A stretch of DNA of 46,965 bases from RGIG4576 sp964536025 (GTDB lineage: Bacteria; Bacteroidota; Bacteroidia; Bacteroidales; Muribaculaceae). Under the pieces are notes generated by a model. That model saw only the letters and a program-made list of their open reading frames with translations, was not told the origin of the DNA and made no database searches. Made by a program: the position numbers and the translations under genes. The stretch is taken from positions 1-46,965 of the forward strand of contig CAZHXA010000016.1 in NCBI GenBank assembly GCA_964536025.1, read 5' to 3'. Within the stretch, counting starts at the first letter, position 1. Every line of letters starts with the position of its first letter. Positions 7,452 to 16,793 of the stretch are shown here, piece after piece.

Positions 7452-10400
7452 ATGGAAATTAAAGATTTGTGTGACATATTAATTCCTCAATCAAGAGTCG
7501 ATGCTATCAAGAATTTGCTCAAAGGAGAAAAACAAGGAAAAAGAATCATCGATGGCTTATCGGGCTCGTCGCATGCTGTATTGTTTTCACGATTACCTAA
7601 AGCAAATTCGCCTTATCTTATAATCTGTAACGATTTAGATGATGCAGGTTATCTATATCACGACCTTTGCCAAATAAATGGAGAGTCACAAGTACTTATT
7701 TTTCCTTCTGGTTACAAACGTGATATCAAATATGGACAAATAGATGCACCGTCGGAAATTTTACGCACAGAAGTCTTAAACAAGTGGTATAATGATGAAA
7801 ATATACGTTGGGTGGTCACTTATCCCGAAGCATTAGCCGAACAAGTTTCATCAAAAAAAGAAATCGAAGAAACAACAATATCACTTAAGCGTGGCTCGGA
7901 AATAGATATGACCGATTTGGCTAAAAGGCTTCGTTCTGAGGGGTTTCAAACGGTGGATTATGTCTATGAACCGGGACAATTTGCCTTACGCGGTTCTATT
8001 CTTGATGTTTTTTCATTCTCTAATGAATTACCTTATCGCATCGATTTCTTTGGAGATGAAATCGAAAGTATTCGCACATTTAATATTGAAACTCAGCTAT
8101 CGGAGCAAAATTTAGATTCTATCTTTATTTTAGGAGGGTCTTGCTCAGTATCCTCAAAAGGAGCATCGCTGTTGAACTATATTGGAGATGATACGGTGCT
8201 CTTATGTAATGATTCTGAATGGCTATGCAATAGAATCAAGGTTATAGGAGAAGAAAAATTATCGGAAAGTACAATCATTGCCGATGAAGGTGATAAAGAT
8301 GCCATGAACAAAATTGTGGACGTCGATGAGTTTATAAGAAGTTTTAACGGATTCAAACGTATAGATTTCAGTGCAGGAGAAACATCGGCAATAGTTGGCA
8401 AAAAGTTGTCGTTGCATATAGCACCACAAGGTATTTATCACAAAAATTTTGATATAATAAGTCAGTCTTTCCAAGAATTTATGGAGAAAGGCTATCAATT
8501 ATATATCCTTTCCGACAGTGAAAAGCAAATAGAACGTTTACGCCTTATTTTTGAAGACAGAAAGGATAATATTTCTTTCTTGCCGGTAAACCGAACTTTA
8601 CATGGAGGTTTTGTTGATAACGACATGAAAGTGTGCGTGTTTACCGATCACCAGATTTTTGACCGATTCCACAAATATAATTTAAAAAGCGACCGAGCTC
8701 GTTCAGGTAAATTAGCATTATCTTTGAAAGAATTGAATCAAATAGAAGTGGGTGATTTTATAGTACACGTTGATCATGGTGTGGGCAAATTTGGAGGACT
8801 CGTAAGAACTACAGTCAACGGAACTTTGCAAGAAATGATAAAGCTAACATACATGAATGATGATATTATCTTTGTATCCATTCACGCTCTTCACAAACTT
8901 GCAAAATATCGAGGGAAAGAAGGTGTTCCGCCCAAATTAAATCGATTAGGCACCGGTGCTTGGAATAAAATAAAAGAACGTACCAAATCCAAATTGAAAG
9001 ATATTGCTCGAGATTTGATAAAATTATACGCAGCAAGAAAAGAAGAAAAGGGGTTTGCCTATTCTCCCGATGGATATTTGCAACAAGAGCTGGAAGCATC
9101 ATTTATATATGAAGATACTCCGGACCAAATCAAAGCAACAGCAGCTGTAAAATCTGATATGGAAAGTGAACGTCCAATGGACCGATTGATTTGTGGTGAT
9201 GTAGGTTTTGGAAAGACCGAAATTGCAATACGTGCAGCTTTTAAAGCTGCTACCGATGGGAAACAGACTGCTGTACTTGTCCCGACCACAGTTCTCGCTT
9301 ATCAACATTATAACACGTTCAAAGAGCGTCTTGCCGATTTTCCGGTTAAAATAGAATATATTAGCCGTGCTCGTAAGCCTAAGGATGTGAAACGTATTAC
9401 CGAAGAACTTGGTGAAGGGAAAGTAGATATTATTATCGGTACGCACAAACTAATAGGAAAGTCTATAAAATTTCACGATTTGGGTTTGTTGGTTATTGAT
9501 GAAGAACAAAAATTCGGAGTCTCGGTAAAAGAAAAATTGAAGCAGATGAAAGTCAATGTTGATACTTTAACAATGAGTGCTACACCTATACCTCGTACTC
9601 TTCAATTTTCACTTATGGGAGCTCGTGATTTAAGTGCTATAACAACACCACCAGCCAATAGGTATCCCATTCTTACATCAGTAAATTCACTGAACGATGA
9701 CATTCTATTTGAAGCTATAAATTTTGAAATGTCTCGTAATGGACAAGTATTTTTTGTAAACAACCGTATTGAAGGCTTGTGGGAGATAGAAAACATGATA
9801 CATCGATTAATTCCGGATGCCCGTGTTGTGGTGGGACATGGACAAATGCCTCCGGAAAAACTCGAACAAGCAATAATTGATTTTGCCAATCATGATTATG
9901 ATATACTTCTTGCCACAACAATTATTGAATCGGGTATTGATATGCCTAATGTTAACACTATCATCATTAATAATGCCCAAAATTTCGGATTAAGTGAATT
10001 GCATCAGTTACGCGGTCGTGTGGGACGTAGTTCTCGCAAAGCGTTCTGCTATTTGTTGGTTCCTCCGGGCAAACCACTTACTTCGGTTGCAAAACGTCGT
10101 CTTCAAGCAATAGAAAGTTTTGCTGAATTGGGTAGTGGTATTCACATTGCCATGCAAGATTTGGATATACGAGGAGCCGGGAATCTGCTTGGAGCCGAGC
10201 AAAGTGGCTTTATTGCCGATTTAGGTTATGAAACCTATCAAAAGATTTTAAAAGAAGCTGTTATAGAACTCAAAACAGAAGAATTTAGTGGCGTTTTTGA
10301 TGATGAAAACAAGAAAAAAGCAACTTTTGAAGAAGAGGAACCTACTTATGTGGCAGATTGTACCATCGAAAGTGATATGGAATTGTTTTTACCGGCTACT

Positions 10401-10814
10401 TATGTGCCTCAGGAAAGCGAACGCATAAATCTGTATCAAGAACTCGATAATATGGAACGAGAAAGTGATGTTTTAGCATTCCGCCACCGATTGGAAGACC
10501 GTTTTGGTAAAATTCCAAAAGAAGCAAACGAACTTATTCGTATTGTTTCGCTTCGTAGGCTTGCTCGTTCTTTGGGTATAGAAAAAGTTGTGTTAAAACA
10601 GCAAAATATGTATATTTATTTTGTGGGTGAAGAAAATAAGGCATACTATGAGTCTCCGGCTTTTGGTAAAATTTTGCATTATCTTCAAAATGATATGCAA
10701 CGCTGTAAATTACGCGAGGTAAATGGAAAACGTTCGATTCTCATAAACGGAGTACGCAGTGTGCAAGAATCGGTTGGAGTTTTAGCATCAATGTCAGCTC
10801 TGACAGCAGTTTAA
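7452..10814 (+). CDS. mfd: Transcription-repair coupling factor
   Basis: This 1120-residue ATP-dependent translocase removes RNA polymerase stalled at lesions and recruits UvrA. The N-terminal UvrB-like module is followed by the RNA-polymerase-interacting (CarD-like) domain from about residue 430 (VGDFIVHVDHGVGKF). The RecG-like motor has Walker A GDVGFGKTE at about 582-590, DEEQ at 683-686, then SATPIPRT and the helicase C domain with QLRGRVGRS. A TRCF C-terminal domain follows. The length is full and no frame disruption is seen. It lies between a wall transpeptidase and an outer-membrane protein with gaps of 10 and 23 bp. Confidence 0.98.
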   Translation: MEIKDLCDILIPQSRVDAIKNLLKGEKQGKRIIDGLSGSSHAVLFSRLPKANSPYLIICNDLDDAGYLYHDLCQINGESQVLIFPSGYKRDIKYGQIDAPSEILRTEVLNKWYNDENIRWVVTYPEALAEQVSSKKEIEETTISLKRGSEIDMTDLAKRLRSEGFQTVDYVYEPGQFALRGSILDVFSFSNELPYRIDFFGDEIESIRTFNIETQLSEQNLDSIFILGGSCSVSSKGASLLNYIGDDTVLLCNDSEWLCNRIKVIGEEKLSESTIIADEGDKDAMNKIVDVDEFIRSFNGFKRIDFSAGETSAIVGKKLSLHIAPQGIYHKNFDIISQSFQEFMEKGYQLYILSDSEKQIERLRLIFEDRKDNISFLPVNRTLHGGFVDNDMKVCVFTDHQIFDRFHKYNLKSDRARSGKLALSLKELNQIEVGDFIVHVDHGVGKFGGLVRTTVNGTLQEMIKLTYMNDDIIFVSIHALHKLAKYRGKEGVPPKLNRLGTGAWNKIKERTKSKLKDIARDLIKLYAARKEEKGFAYSPDGYLQQELEASFIYEDTPDQIKATAAVKSDMESERPMDRLICGDVGFGKTEIAIRAAFKAATDGKQTAVLVPTTVLAYQHYNTFKERLADFPVKIEYISRARKPKDVKRITEELGEGKVDIIIGTHKLIGKSIKFHDLGLLVIDEEQKFGVSVKEKLKQMKVNVDTLTMSATPIPRTLQFSLMGARDLSAITTPPANRYPILTSVNSLNDDILFEAINFEMSRNGQVFFVNNRIEGLWEIENMIHRLIPDARVVVGHGQMPPEKLEQAIIDFANHDYDILLATTIIESGIDMPNVNTIIINNAQNFGLSELHQLRGRVGRSSRKAFCYLLVPPGKPLTSVAKRRLQAIESFAELGSGIHIAMQDLDIRGAGNLLGAEQSGFIADLGYETYQKILKEAVIELKTEEFSGVFDDENKKKATFEEEEPTYVADCTIESDMELFLPATYVPQESERINLYQELDNMERESDVLAFRHRLEDRFGKIPKEANELIRIVSLRRLARSLGIEKVVLKQQNMYIYFVGEENKAYYESPAFGKILHYLQNDMQRCKLREVNGKRSILINGVRSVQESVGVLASMSALTAV

Positions 10815-10837
10815 TTTATTAATATAAATATCAAATA

Positions 10838-12058
10838 ATGAAAAAATATCAATTATTATTGTTCTTATCTTTTATTTGCATAAGTGTAGCAGCCCAGAAA
10901 AAAGGCTTTGATTATAAAATATATGGTCAAGTTCGTGCCGATTTATTTTATAATAGTCGTGCTAACGTAGAAAGCGTGGATGGCTTGTTTTACAGTTATC
11001 CAAAGAAACCTTTATACGACAAATTAGGCAATGATTTAAACGACTATGATAATAGTAATATGTACCTCGTTTATACACGTCTTGGTGTAGATGTTAAAGG
11101 TCCTGAACTTGGAACTGCAAAAACTTCGGTGAAAGTAGAACTTGATTTTCGTGGCTCAGGTTCAACTTTGTCAACCATTCGCCTTCGTCAAGCTTATTTA
11201 AATTTGGATTGGGGTAAATCATCTCTGCTTATTGGACAAACGTGGAATCCATTATATGGAGAAGTTTCCCCACAAATTCTCAATTTGAACATGGGTGCAC
11301 CATTTCAACCATTTGGACGTGCTCCACAAGTTCGTTATCGTTATACAACACCACAAATACAGATAACTGCATCGGCATTATGGCAATCACAATATACTTC
11401 AAACGGACCTGATGGAAAAAGTAATAAATATATTAAAAATAGCTGTATTCCAGAATTGTATTTGGGCGTTGATTATAAAAATGCCGGATTTTTGGCGGGT
11501 GTAGGTGTTGACATGCTATCACTTGTTCCTCGCACACAATCGGTAGTAGCTAAAGATTCCTTGTTATATAAAGTAGACGAACGAATTACAACCATTTCAC
11601 CGGAAATTCATATAAAATACACGTCACCAATGTGGTATTTAGCAGCCAAAAGTGTTTTAGGTTCTAATCTTACACATGTATCTATGCTTGGGGGATATGG
11701 AGTAAAGTCGGTCAATGACATTACCGGAGAACAAAGTTATAGTTCTAATCGTAATACTTCTTCTTGGGTGAATGTTGTATATGGTAAAAAGTGGAAAATT
11801 GGAGCATTTGCCGGTTATATGAAAAATCTCGGTACAAATGATGCCGTTACAAACATGTATGGAACAGGAACCGATATAGACCAATTAATTAGTGGAACCG
11901 CTGAAATAACGTATAATTTACCTCATTGGAAAGTGGGTGTGGAATATAATTATACTTCGGCATATTATGGAGATTTAAGGCAAACTGACGGAAAAATTAT
12001 AAATTCCTATTCAGTGGGAAATAATCGTATTGTAGCTTGTATGCTGTATATGTTTTAA
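10838..12058 (+). CDS. Outer-membrane beta-barrel protein, porin-like (DcaP-type)
   Basis: This 406-residue exported protein has a signal peptide ending at about residue 19 (VAAQ). The mature part begins with a barrel strand (YKIYGQVRADLFYN) and alternates short aromatic-rich strands to the end, finishing in a terminal phenylalanine (ACMLYMF), as typical beta-barrels do. The N-terminal half (LGVDVKG, then LRQAYLNLDW and LLIGQTWNPLYG) resembles DcaP-like porins. The pore substrate cannot be read from sequence. It sits 23 bp after mfd and 36 bp before a glycosidase gene on the same strand. Confidence 0.75.
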   Translation: MKKYQLLLFLSFICISVAAQKKGFDYKIYGQVRADLFYNSRANVESVDGLFYSYPKKPLYDKLGNDLNDYDNSNMYLVYTRLGVDVKGPELGTAKTSVKVELDFRGSGSTLSTIRLRQAYLNLDWGKSSLLIGQTWNPLYGEVSPQILNLNMGAPFQPFGRAPQVRYRYTTPQIQITASALWQSQYTSNGPDGKSNKYIKNSCIPELYLGVDYKNAGFLAGVGVDMLSLVPRTQSVVAKDSLLYKVDERITTISPEIHIKYTSPMWYLAAKSVLGSNLTHVSMLGGYGVKSVNDITGEQSYSSNRNTSSWVNVVYGKKWKIGAFAGYMKNLGTNDAVTNMYGTGTDIDQLISGTAEITYNLPHWKVGVEYNYTSAYYGDLRQTDGKIINSYSVGNNRIVACMLYMF

Positions 12059-12094
12059 AAAATACTCAAAAACAACTCTATAAATAATATTGAT

Positions 12095-13684
12095 ATGAAA
12101 CTAAACATGAAAATGATTGTTGCAGTTTTTGTTGCAACGTTTTTTGTCGGTGCAACAGCTTTTGCTACTAATCCTAAACGAGAATTACGTTCTGTGTGGT
12201 ATACTACTGTAAGTAGTATGGATTGGCCCGTAACAATAGGTGTGGGTGAAGATGTTCAAGCTGTACAAAAACAAGAAATGCGAGATTATCTCGATAAAAT
12301 GAAAGCTTTAAACATCACTTCTGTGTGTTTTCAAGTTCGCAGTGAGAGTGATGCTATGTATAAATCGGCTTATTGCCCTTGGTCTTCTTATTTAACTGGC
12401 GAACGTGGTTTGGAACCAGGTTGGGACCCATTGACTTTTGCCGTTGAAGAATGTCATAAGAGAGGTATGGAGTGCTGGGCATGGATGAATCCTTACAGAT
12501 GGTCAAGAAGTGGCTACAACAAGTGGAATACCGAGCAGGATAAAGAAATGAAACGTGACGGATGGTTGTTGTCACATGACGGTAAATATATAACATTGAA
12601 TCCTGCACTTGAAAAATGCAGAAAACGTATAGTGGATGTGTGTAAAGAAGTAGTCGAAAACTATGCTGTTGACGGAGTTTTATTTGATGACTATTTCTAC
12701 CCTAATCATATAGCACAAGATAGTACAGCTGCCGATTATGCTTTATATAGTGTTACTTCCAACGGCATGTCAATAGGCGATTGGCGTCGTGCAAATGTTA
12801 ATCTTATGGTAAAAGAAGTTTATGAGATGATACAAAATCTTCGCCCGGATGTAAGATTTGGTATTTCTCCTGCCGGTATTGCGGGTAAAGCTGACACTTC
12901 AGGTGCTCGTTACACAGGATTTAATCCTTGTGATGTTAAAGCTCCCGATTGGCAATATGCAACTATATTTTCCGACCCTCTTGCTTGGTATGAGCAAAAA
13001 AGCATAGATTTCCTATCTCCTCAGATATATTGGGCAACATGGCATTCTACAGCCCCTTATGAGCCAATTTGTGAATATTGGAGTAATGTGGCAAATTATT
13101 TCGGACGTCATTTTTATTCAAGCCATTCTATAGGCTCTGCCAATAAACGAGTAAAAGGCGAATCTCCTCGAAAGAAACCGGATCCTGCGGTATTCGGAGA
13201 ATATGTTAAGCAGGTCGAAGCTAATAGAAAATACGACAAAAATAATGCATCCGGTTCCATCTATTTTGCAGCAAGAGGTTTATATGGAAGAAATAAAGGT
13301 GACACAGCTGTTGGAGATACTTTAATGAAGTATTGTTATAATACATTGGCGTTGAATCCTGTTATTACTTGGAAAAAAGCTCCTGATTTGGGGCACGTTG
13401 CAAATGTACAAATGAAAAAAGGCCTTTTAAGTTGGGATAAAGTAGAACGTGGTAAATCAATAGTTAAATATACCATTTATGCCGTACCTCAAAAAGTTTC
13501 TTTAGCTGATGCAATGAGTGCCGATGGAGACGGTATTGATGCAAAATACCTGCTTGCCATTTCGTATGACAACATGTATAAATTACCTAAAAACAAACAG
13601 GGTAAATATTGGTATGCAATCTGTGTATACGATGGCTATGGCAATGAATTTACTCCGGTTACACTAAAATACAAGGGAAAATAA
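12095..13684 (+). CDS. Glycosyl hydrolase-like 10 (GHL10/DUF187) exported protein
   Basis: A signal peptide (about residues 1-24) precedes a 529-residue protein. It opens with the GHL10 signature (ELRSVWYTTVSSMDWP) and contains VDGVLFDDYFYP near residue 195, where the acidic catalytic residues of this TIM-barrel family are expected. FLSPQIYWATWH (about 307-318) is another family block, and a fibronectin-like tail follows from about 430. E. coli DigH, in the same superfamily, cleaves denuded peptidoglycan glycans, so a wall-remodelling role is plausible and would fit the transpeptidase in the same gene run. A strong terminator follows 30 bp downstream. Confidence 0.85.
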   Translation: MKLNMKMIVAVFVATFFVGATAFATNPKRELRSVWYTTVSSMDWPVTIGVGEDVQAVQKQEMRDYLDKMKALNITSVCFQVRSESDAMYKSAYCPWSSYLTGERGLEPGWDPLTFAVEECHKRGMECWAWMNPYRWSRSGYNKWNTEQDKEMKRDGWLLSHDGKYITLNPALEKCRKRIVDVCKEVVENYAVDGVLFDDYFYPNHIAQDSTAADYALYSVTSNGMSIGDWRRANVNLMVKEVYEMIQNLRPDVRFGISPAGIAGKADTSGARYTGFNPCDVKAPDWQYATIFSDPLAWYEQKSIDFLSPQIYWATWHSTAPYEPICEYWSNVANYFGRHFYSSHSIGSANKRVKGESPRKKPDPAVFGEYVKQVEANRKYDKNNASGSIYFAARGLYGRNKGDTAVGDTLMKYCYNTLALNPVITWKKAPDLGHVANVQMKKGLLSWDKVERGKSIVKYTIYAVPQKVSLADAMSADGDGIDAKYLLAISYDNMYKLPKNKQGKYWYAICVYDGYGNEFTPVTLKYKGK

Positions 13685-13713
13685 CAAGATTCGTTCAATT
13701 AATAATTGATATC

Positions 13714-13766
13714 ATTGCAGACGAAAGGGTGCGATACTATAATATCCTTTCGTTTGCAATTTTTTT
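13714..13766 (+). terminator. Intrinsic terminator after the GHL10 gene
   Basis: A 15-bp hairpin (13714-13728 with 13746-13760, one G-T pair) is followed by seven T residues. It ends the L,D-transpeptidase-mfd-porin-GHL10 run and isolates the next gene. Confidence 0.88.
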
Positions 13767-13855
13767 GTAGTCTTATATCTTTTTGTTCTAAAAAAACTTT
13801 ATGGAGTACAAGACATCTGTTTATTTCATTTTTCGGTTATTTCAGCATTTTAATG

Positions 13856-13863
13856 TACCTTTG
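13856..13863 (+). promoter_or_regulatory. -7 box for the flippase gene, giving an almost leaderless mRNA
   Basis: TACCTTTG matches the consensus. The usual 7-nt distance puts the transcription start at about 13870, one base before the ATG at 13871. Upstream, only TTTC is found near the -33 position. Confidence 0.5.
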
Positions 13864-13870
13864 CGATATT

Positions 13871-15346
13871 ATGGAGAAGGAGTTGAGTGAAAATGGATTG
13901 AAATTAAAAACTGCAAGAACATTAAAATGGAATACCATTGATAAGTTCTCATCACAAGTGTTATACGCTGTTACCGGCATTGTGCTTGCTAATGTTGTAT
14001 CAAAAGCTGAATTTGGTCTTGTTGGTGCTATTTTGGTGTTTCAAGCGTTTGCATCATTGCTTGTAGATAGCGGATTTTCTACGGCATTAATTCAACGTAA
14101 AAATCCTACCGATACCGATTATACGACTGTTTTTTGGTTTAATATGGCGGTAAGCATTGTTCTATACGCAGTTTTATGGTTCTGTGCTCCTTATATCGAT
14201 ATGATATTTCATGCCGAAGGCAAGTTAATTCCCCTTTCTCGTGTAATGTTCCTTACGTTCATCTTAAATGCTACATCAATAGTTCAAACTAATCGCTTGA
14301 TGAAGCAAATGACAGTAAAAATGATAGCTGTAAGTAATGTTATAGGTCTTGTCGCAAGTGGTGTGGTTGGTGTATGGTTAGCACTTGCAGGTAAAGGAGC
14401 TTGGGCTATTGTGTGGCAATCTATAGTACTTGCAGGAGTTAAATCAAGCATTTTGTGGTTTTCTTCTTCATGGATTCCTCGTTTTTCTTTCAGTATTACT
14501 TCGCTTTGTTCAATTTTTAGTGTTGGTTCGGGGGTGATGGCAAGTTCTTTTTTGAATACGATTTTTATGAACATATATTCATTTATAATAGGAGCTCATT
14601 ATAATCTTATTCAACTGGGGAATTATAGTCAGGCAGATAAATGGAGTAAAATGGGTATAATGTCGTTATCTCAAATATTTACCGCATCGTTTTTACCTAT
14701 TCTTAGTGCAAAGCAAGACGATAAAAGAGAATATGCACGAATGATAGCTAAAACCAACCGTTTTGTGTGCTACATAACCTTTTTTTCGATGGGTTTATTG
14801 CTTGTTTGTTCGACTCAGATATTTCACATTCTTTTTGGCACAAAATGGGATAGTGCTATTCTAATGTTTCAATTACTTATAATACGTGGAATTTTTACTA
14901 TTATAACCGTGCAGTATAACAATTACATAATATCTTGCGGTGCCTCAAAAAAATATGTTTATTCTGAAATCGTTAAAGATGTAGCAACAGTTGTAGCTAT
15001 TATTGCTACTATCCCGTTTGGAGTTATATGGCTTATAGGAGGTCAAGTGATAGCCGGAATACTATATTTCGGTTATGCATTATACTTGGTTGGGAAAGTA
15101 ACAGAATATAGTCGATTAGACTTAGTAAAAGACTCGATACCATATTTATTGCTTACGATAACGGCTCTTATTCCATCGGTCGTGTTATGCTATTTTATAA
15201 CCAATGCTTGGTTACTTTTGTGTTTGCAAGTGGTTTGTTCCTGCTCTATATACTTGACTTTAAATAAAATATTAAAATCCAAGATTCAAGAAGATGTGTT
15301 GGAATATATGTTAGGTGGTATTAAACGTAAGTTTTATAAAAAATGA
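13871..15346 (+). CDS. Polysaccharide flippase of the MOP superfamily (Wzx/WzxC-like)
   Basis: This 491-residue inner-membrane protein has about 12-14 hydrophobic helices. Such proteins move lipid-linked oligosaccharides across the membrane for O-antigen, capsule or exopolysaccharide. The block LKLKTARTLKWNTIDKFSSQ before the first helix and FGLVGAILVFQAFASLLVDSG are typical of the WzxC/Polysacc_synt branch. An open frame begins at 13706, but its first 55 codons run through the terminator tail and the promoter, so ATG 13871 is preferred. No glycosyltransferase cluster lies beside it, so it acts with genes elsewhere. It ends 14 bp before a convergent gene. Confidence 0.87.
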   Translation: MEKELSENGLKLKTARTLKWNTIDKFSSQVLYAVTGIVLANVVSKAEFGLVGAILVFQAFASLLVDSGFSTALIQRKNPTDTDYTTVFWFNMAVSIVLYAVLWFCAPYIDMIFHAEGKLIPLSRVMFLTFILNATSIVQTNRLMKQMTVKMIAVSNVIGLVASGVVGVWLALAGKGAWAIVWQSIVLAGVKSSILWFSSSWIPRFSFSITSLCSIFSVGSGVMASSFLNTIFMNIYSFIIGAHYNLIQLGNYSQADKWSKMGIMSLSQIFTASFLPILSAKQDDKREYARMIAKTNRFVCYITFFSMGLLLVCSTQIFHILFGTKWDSAILMFQLLIIRGIFTIITVQYNNYIISCGASKKYVYSEIVKDVATVVAIIATIPFGVIWLIGGQVIAGILYFGYALYLVGKVTEYSRLDLVKDSIPYLLLTITALIPSVVLCYFITNAWLLLCLQVVCSCSIYLTLNKILKSKIQEDVLEYMLGGIKRKFYKK

Positions 15347-15360
15347 GTCTCGATTTAACG

Positions 15361-15738
15361 TTACCAACCAAAAAAATTTCGCAAAAGCCACCATGCAACA
15401 AATACAAAAAGTAATGTAAAAATCACCTTTTTAGAATTGATCTTTTTCCAAAAAACGTGATACTTATTTTTGAAAATTTCACCAAACAAATAGGTACAAA
15501 CAATAGGAATGGATATAACGAAAACGGCATTTAACTTTATAGCCTCGCATAAATGACCATTCAATAATGCATGTATTGCACGTTGCGAGCCACACCCAGG
15601 GCATTTATATCCGGTTAACAAAAGGAATTGACACTTAGGGAAAAAGTTATAGTTAGTAGGATCAAAAAACAAATAAGTAAATAAAAATACAATAACCAAC
15701 AATGTTGCCATCATTGATATAATAATCTTTCTTGTCAC
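15361..15738 (-). CDS. DUF2752 membrane protein
   Basis: This small integral membrane protein (125 residues) has three hydrophobic segments and the family's CPGCGSQRA motif (about residues 46-54), followed by HALLNGHLCEAIKLN. The two cysteines could bind a metal or form a disulfide, but no biochemical role is established that I know of. The start is GTG at 15738; an ATG at 15714 is the alternative and would remove part of the first helix. It lies 15 bp after the GYF_2/CD225 gene and is surely cotranscribed with it, a pairing often seen in Bacteroidetes. Confidence 0.85.
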   Translation of the reverse strand: MTRKIIISMMATLLVIVFLFTYLFFDPTNYNFFPKCQFLLLTGYKCPGCGSQRAIHALLNGHLCEAIKLNAVFVISIPIVCTYLFGEIFKNKYHVFWKKINSKKVIFTLLFVFVAWWLLRNFFGW

Positions 15739-15753
15739 AGGTATATGTGGTTA

Positions 15754-16380
15754 TTACATAAGATTAAAAAACATTATAAGAGGAAAAAATATAGAGTAAG
15801 TAATAATTGTTAAGACAACGCTTATTATACACATAATTCCTGCCCAATCACTATATTTTTTAGCAGTTTCATAACCATACTGTTCATATTTTGAACTAAC
15901 AAGAGCCGCAAGCACAATGCCTATTATACCGGTAATTTGACAACAGAAAATAGTACATAGTATAGCCCAAATTAAATTATTTGAAGGACAAGGGCGTTCA
16001 TCTTTTTTATTTTCCTTAGCTTGTTCTGTTGATGACATTTGGCATTCTGAATCGTTATCTCCATCGGTAACATCATTAGGATAGTCTTCTTGTTCATTTT
16101 TTTCAGTTGACAACGAATTTAGCACTTTAGTTGGCTCTGTTTGGATTGATGTGGAATCTTCCAAAACTTCAGGTTCTTGATTGCTTATCACACATTCTTC
16201 TTCCTTATCATTGCTATCCCATGTTATTATATCCTTGAGGTCTTCAACATCTTTGGCGTATGCCCAATCTTTCATTCCGGCACACCACACAAAAGTTGTT
16301 GGAGTTACGTTATAATCTTTCATCCGTTCAATTTCCATCGGACCTTCTTGCAACCCGTTTATTCTAATCCAAAATTTCAT
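15754..16380 (-). CDS. GYF_2 (DUF4339) plus CD225/dispanin membrane protein
   Basis: Three parts can be seen in the 208 residues. Residues 1-52 form a GYF_2 domain (FWIRINGLQEGPM, then TFVWCAGMKDWAYA). Residues 53-125 are an acidic, Glu/Asp/Ser-rich linker. Residues 126-205 form a two-helix CD225-like module (NNLIWAILCTIFCCQITGII, then a conserved YETAKKYSDWAGI loop and the second helix). CD225 is the domain of eukaryotic IFITM proteins; bacterial members are largely uncharacterised. GYF_2 is probably a cytoplasmic peptide-binding module. It is the first gene of a two-gene unit with DUF2752 and reads from ATG 16380, with a leader of about 66 nt. Confidence 0.85.
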   Translation of the reverse strand: MKFWIRINGLQEGPMEIERMKDYNVTPTTFVWCAGMKDWAYAKDVEDLKDIITWDSNDKEEECVISNQEPEVLEDSTSIQTEPTKVLNSLSTEKNEQEDYPNDVTDGDNDSECQMSSTEQAKENKKDERPCPSNNLIWAILCTIFCCQITGIIGIVLAALVSSKYEQYGYETAKKYSDWAGIMCIISVVLTIITYSIFFPLIMFFNLM

Positions 16381-16452
16381 AGCCTCAAGTATTTAATTCT
16401 TTAGAAACTATTGTTACATGAGTGAAATGCTCCAAAATAACAATATTCATCA

Positions 16453-16460
16453 CAAATATA
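16453..16460 (-). promoter_or_regulatory. -7 box for the CD225-DUF2752 unit
   Basis: TATATTTG on the minus strand fits the consensus, with TTTG 23 nt upstream (16484-16487), a little far. Two 7-bp arms (attcatc 16445-16451, gatgaat 16470-16476) flank the box. That could be an operator but is weak. Confidence 0.45.
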
Positions 16461-16491
16461 CAATAAAACGATGAATCATAGAACAAAAGCA

Positions 16492-16525
16492 AAAAAAGTT
16501 TTCGATGTATATCGAAAACTTTTTT
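16492..16525 (-). terminator. Intrinsic terminator of the tRNA-Tyr/tRNA-Gly transcript
   Basis: A 15-bp perfect inverted repeat (16492-16506 with 16511-16525) with a 4-nt loop lies 6 nt after tRNA-Gly on the minus strand. Both sides carry A/T runs, so it can work in both directions. Confidence 0.85.
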
Positions 16526-16531
16526 ACTTTG

Positions 16532-16604
16532 AGCGGAAGACGAGGCTCAAACTCGCGACCCTCAGCTTGGAAGGCTGATGCTCTATCAACTGAGCTACTT
16601 CCGC
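16532..16604 (-). tRNA. tRNA-Gly (TCC)
   Basis: A cloverleaf on the minus strand has acceptor GCGGAAG paired with CTTCCGC, discriminator T, and anticodon loop CTTCCAA giving anticodon TCC. No CCA is encoded. It lies 11 nt after tRNA-Tyr in the same transcript. Confidence 0.95.
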
Positions 16605-16615
16605 AAATTTTTAAG

Positions 16616-16698
16616 TGGGCAGGGACGGATTCGAACCGCCGAAGGCGTAAGCCAACAGATTTACAGTCTGCCCGTTTTAACCACTTACCTACCTACCC
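16616..16698 (-). tRNA. tRNA-Tyr (GTA)
   Basis: This is a class II tRNA of 83 nt with a long variable arm. The anticodon loop is CTGTAAA (GTA), the acceptor GGGTAGG pairs with CCTGCCC, and the T loop is GTTCGAATC. No CCA is encoded. Confidence 0.95.
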
Positions 16699-16714
16699 TT
16701 GCATAAATGCGATG

Positions 16715-16745
16715 CAAAGGTACAAATATTTTCTGAAAAAGCAAG
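16715..16745 (-). promoter_or_regulatory. Promoter of the tRNA-Tyr/tRNA-Gly pair
   Basis: On the minus strand CTTG (16742-16745), 19 nt and TACCTTTG (16715-16722) place the start near 16708, about 10 nt before tRNA-Tyr. Confidence 0.65.
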
Positions 16746-16793
16746 CAAATTTGAAAAGTTATCTGTTTTTTTCTTTTTTTGTTGTGTGAAAAA

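Noticed and set aside
13706..13870. N-terminal extension of the flippase gene
   Set aside because: It reads through a terminator tail and the -7 box; family proteins begin near MEKELSENG.
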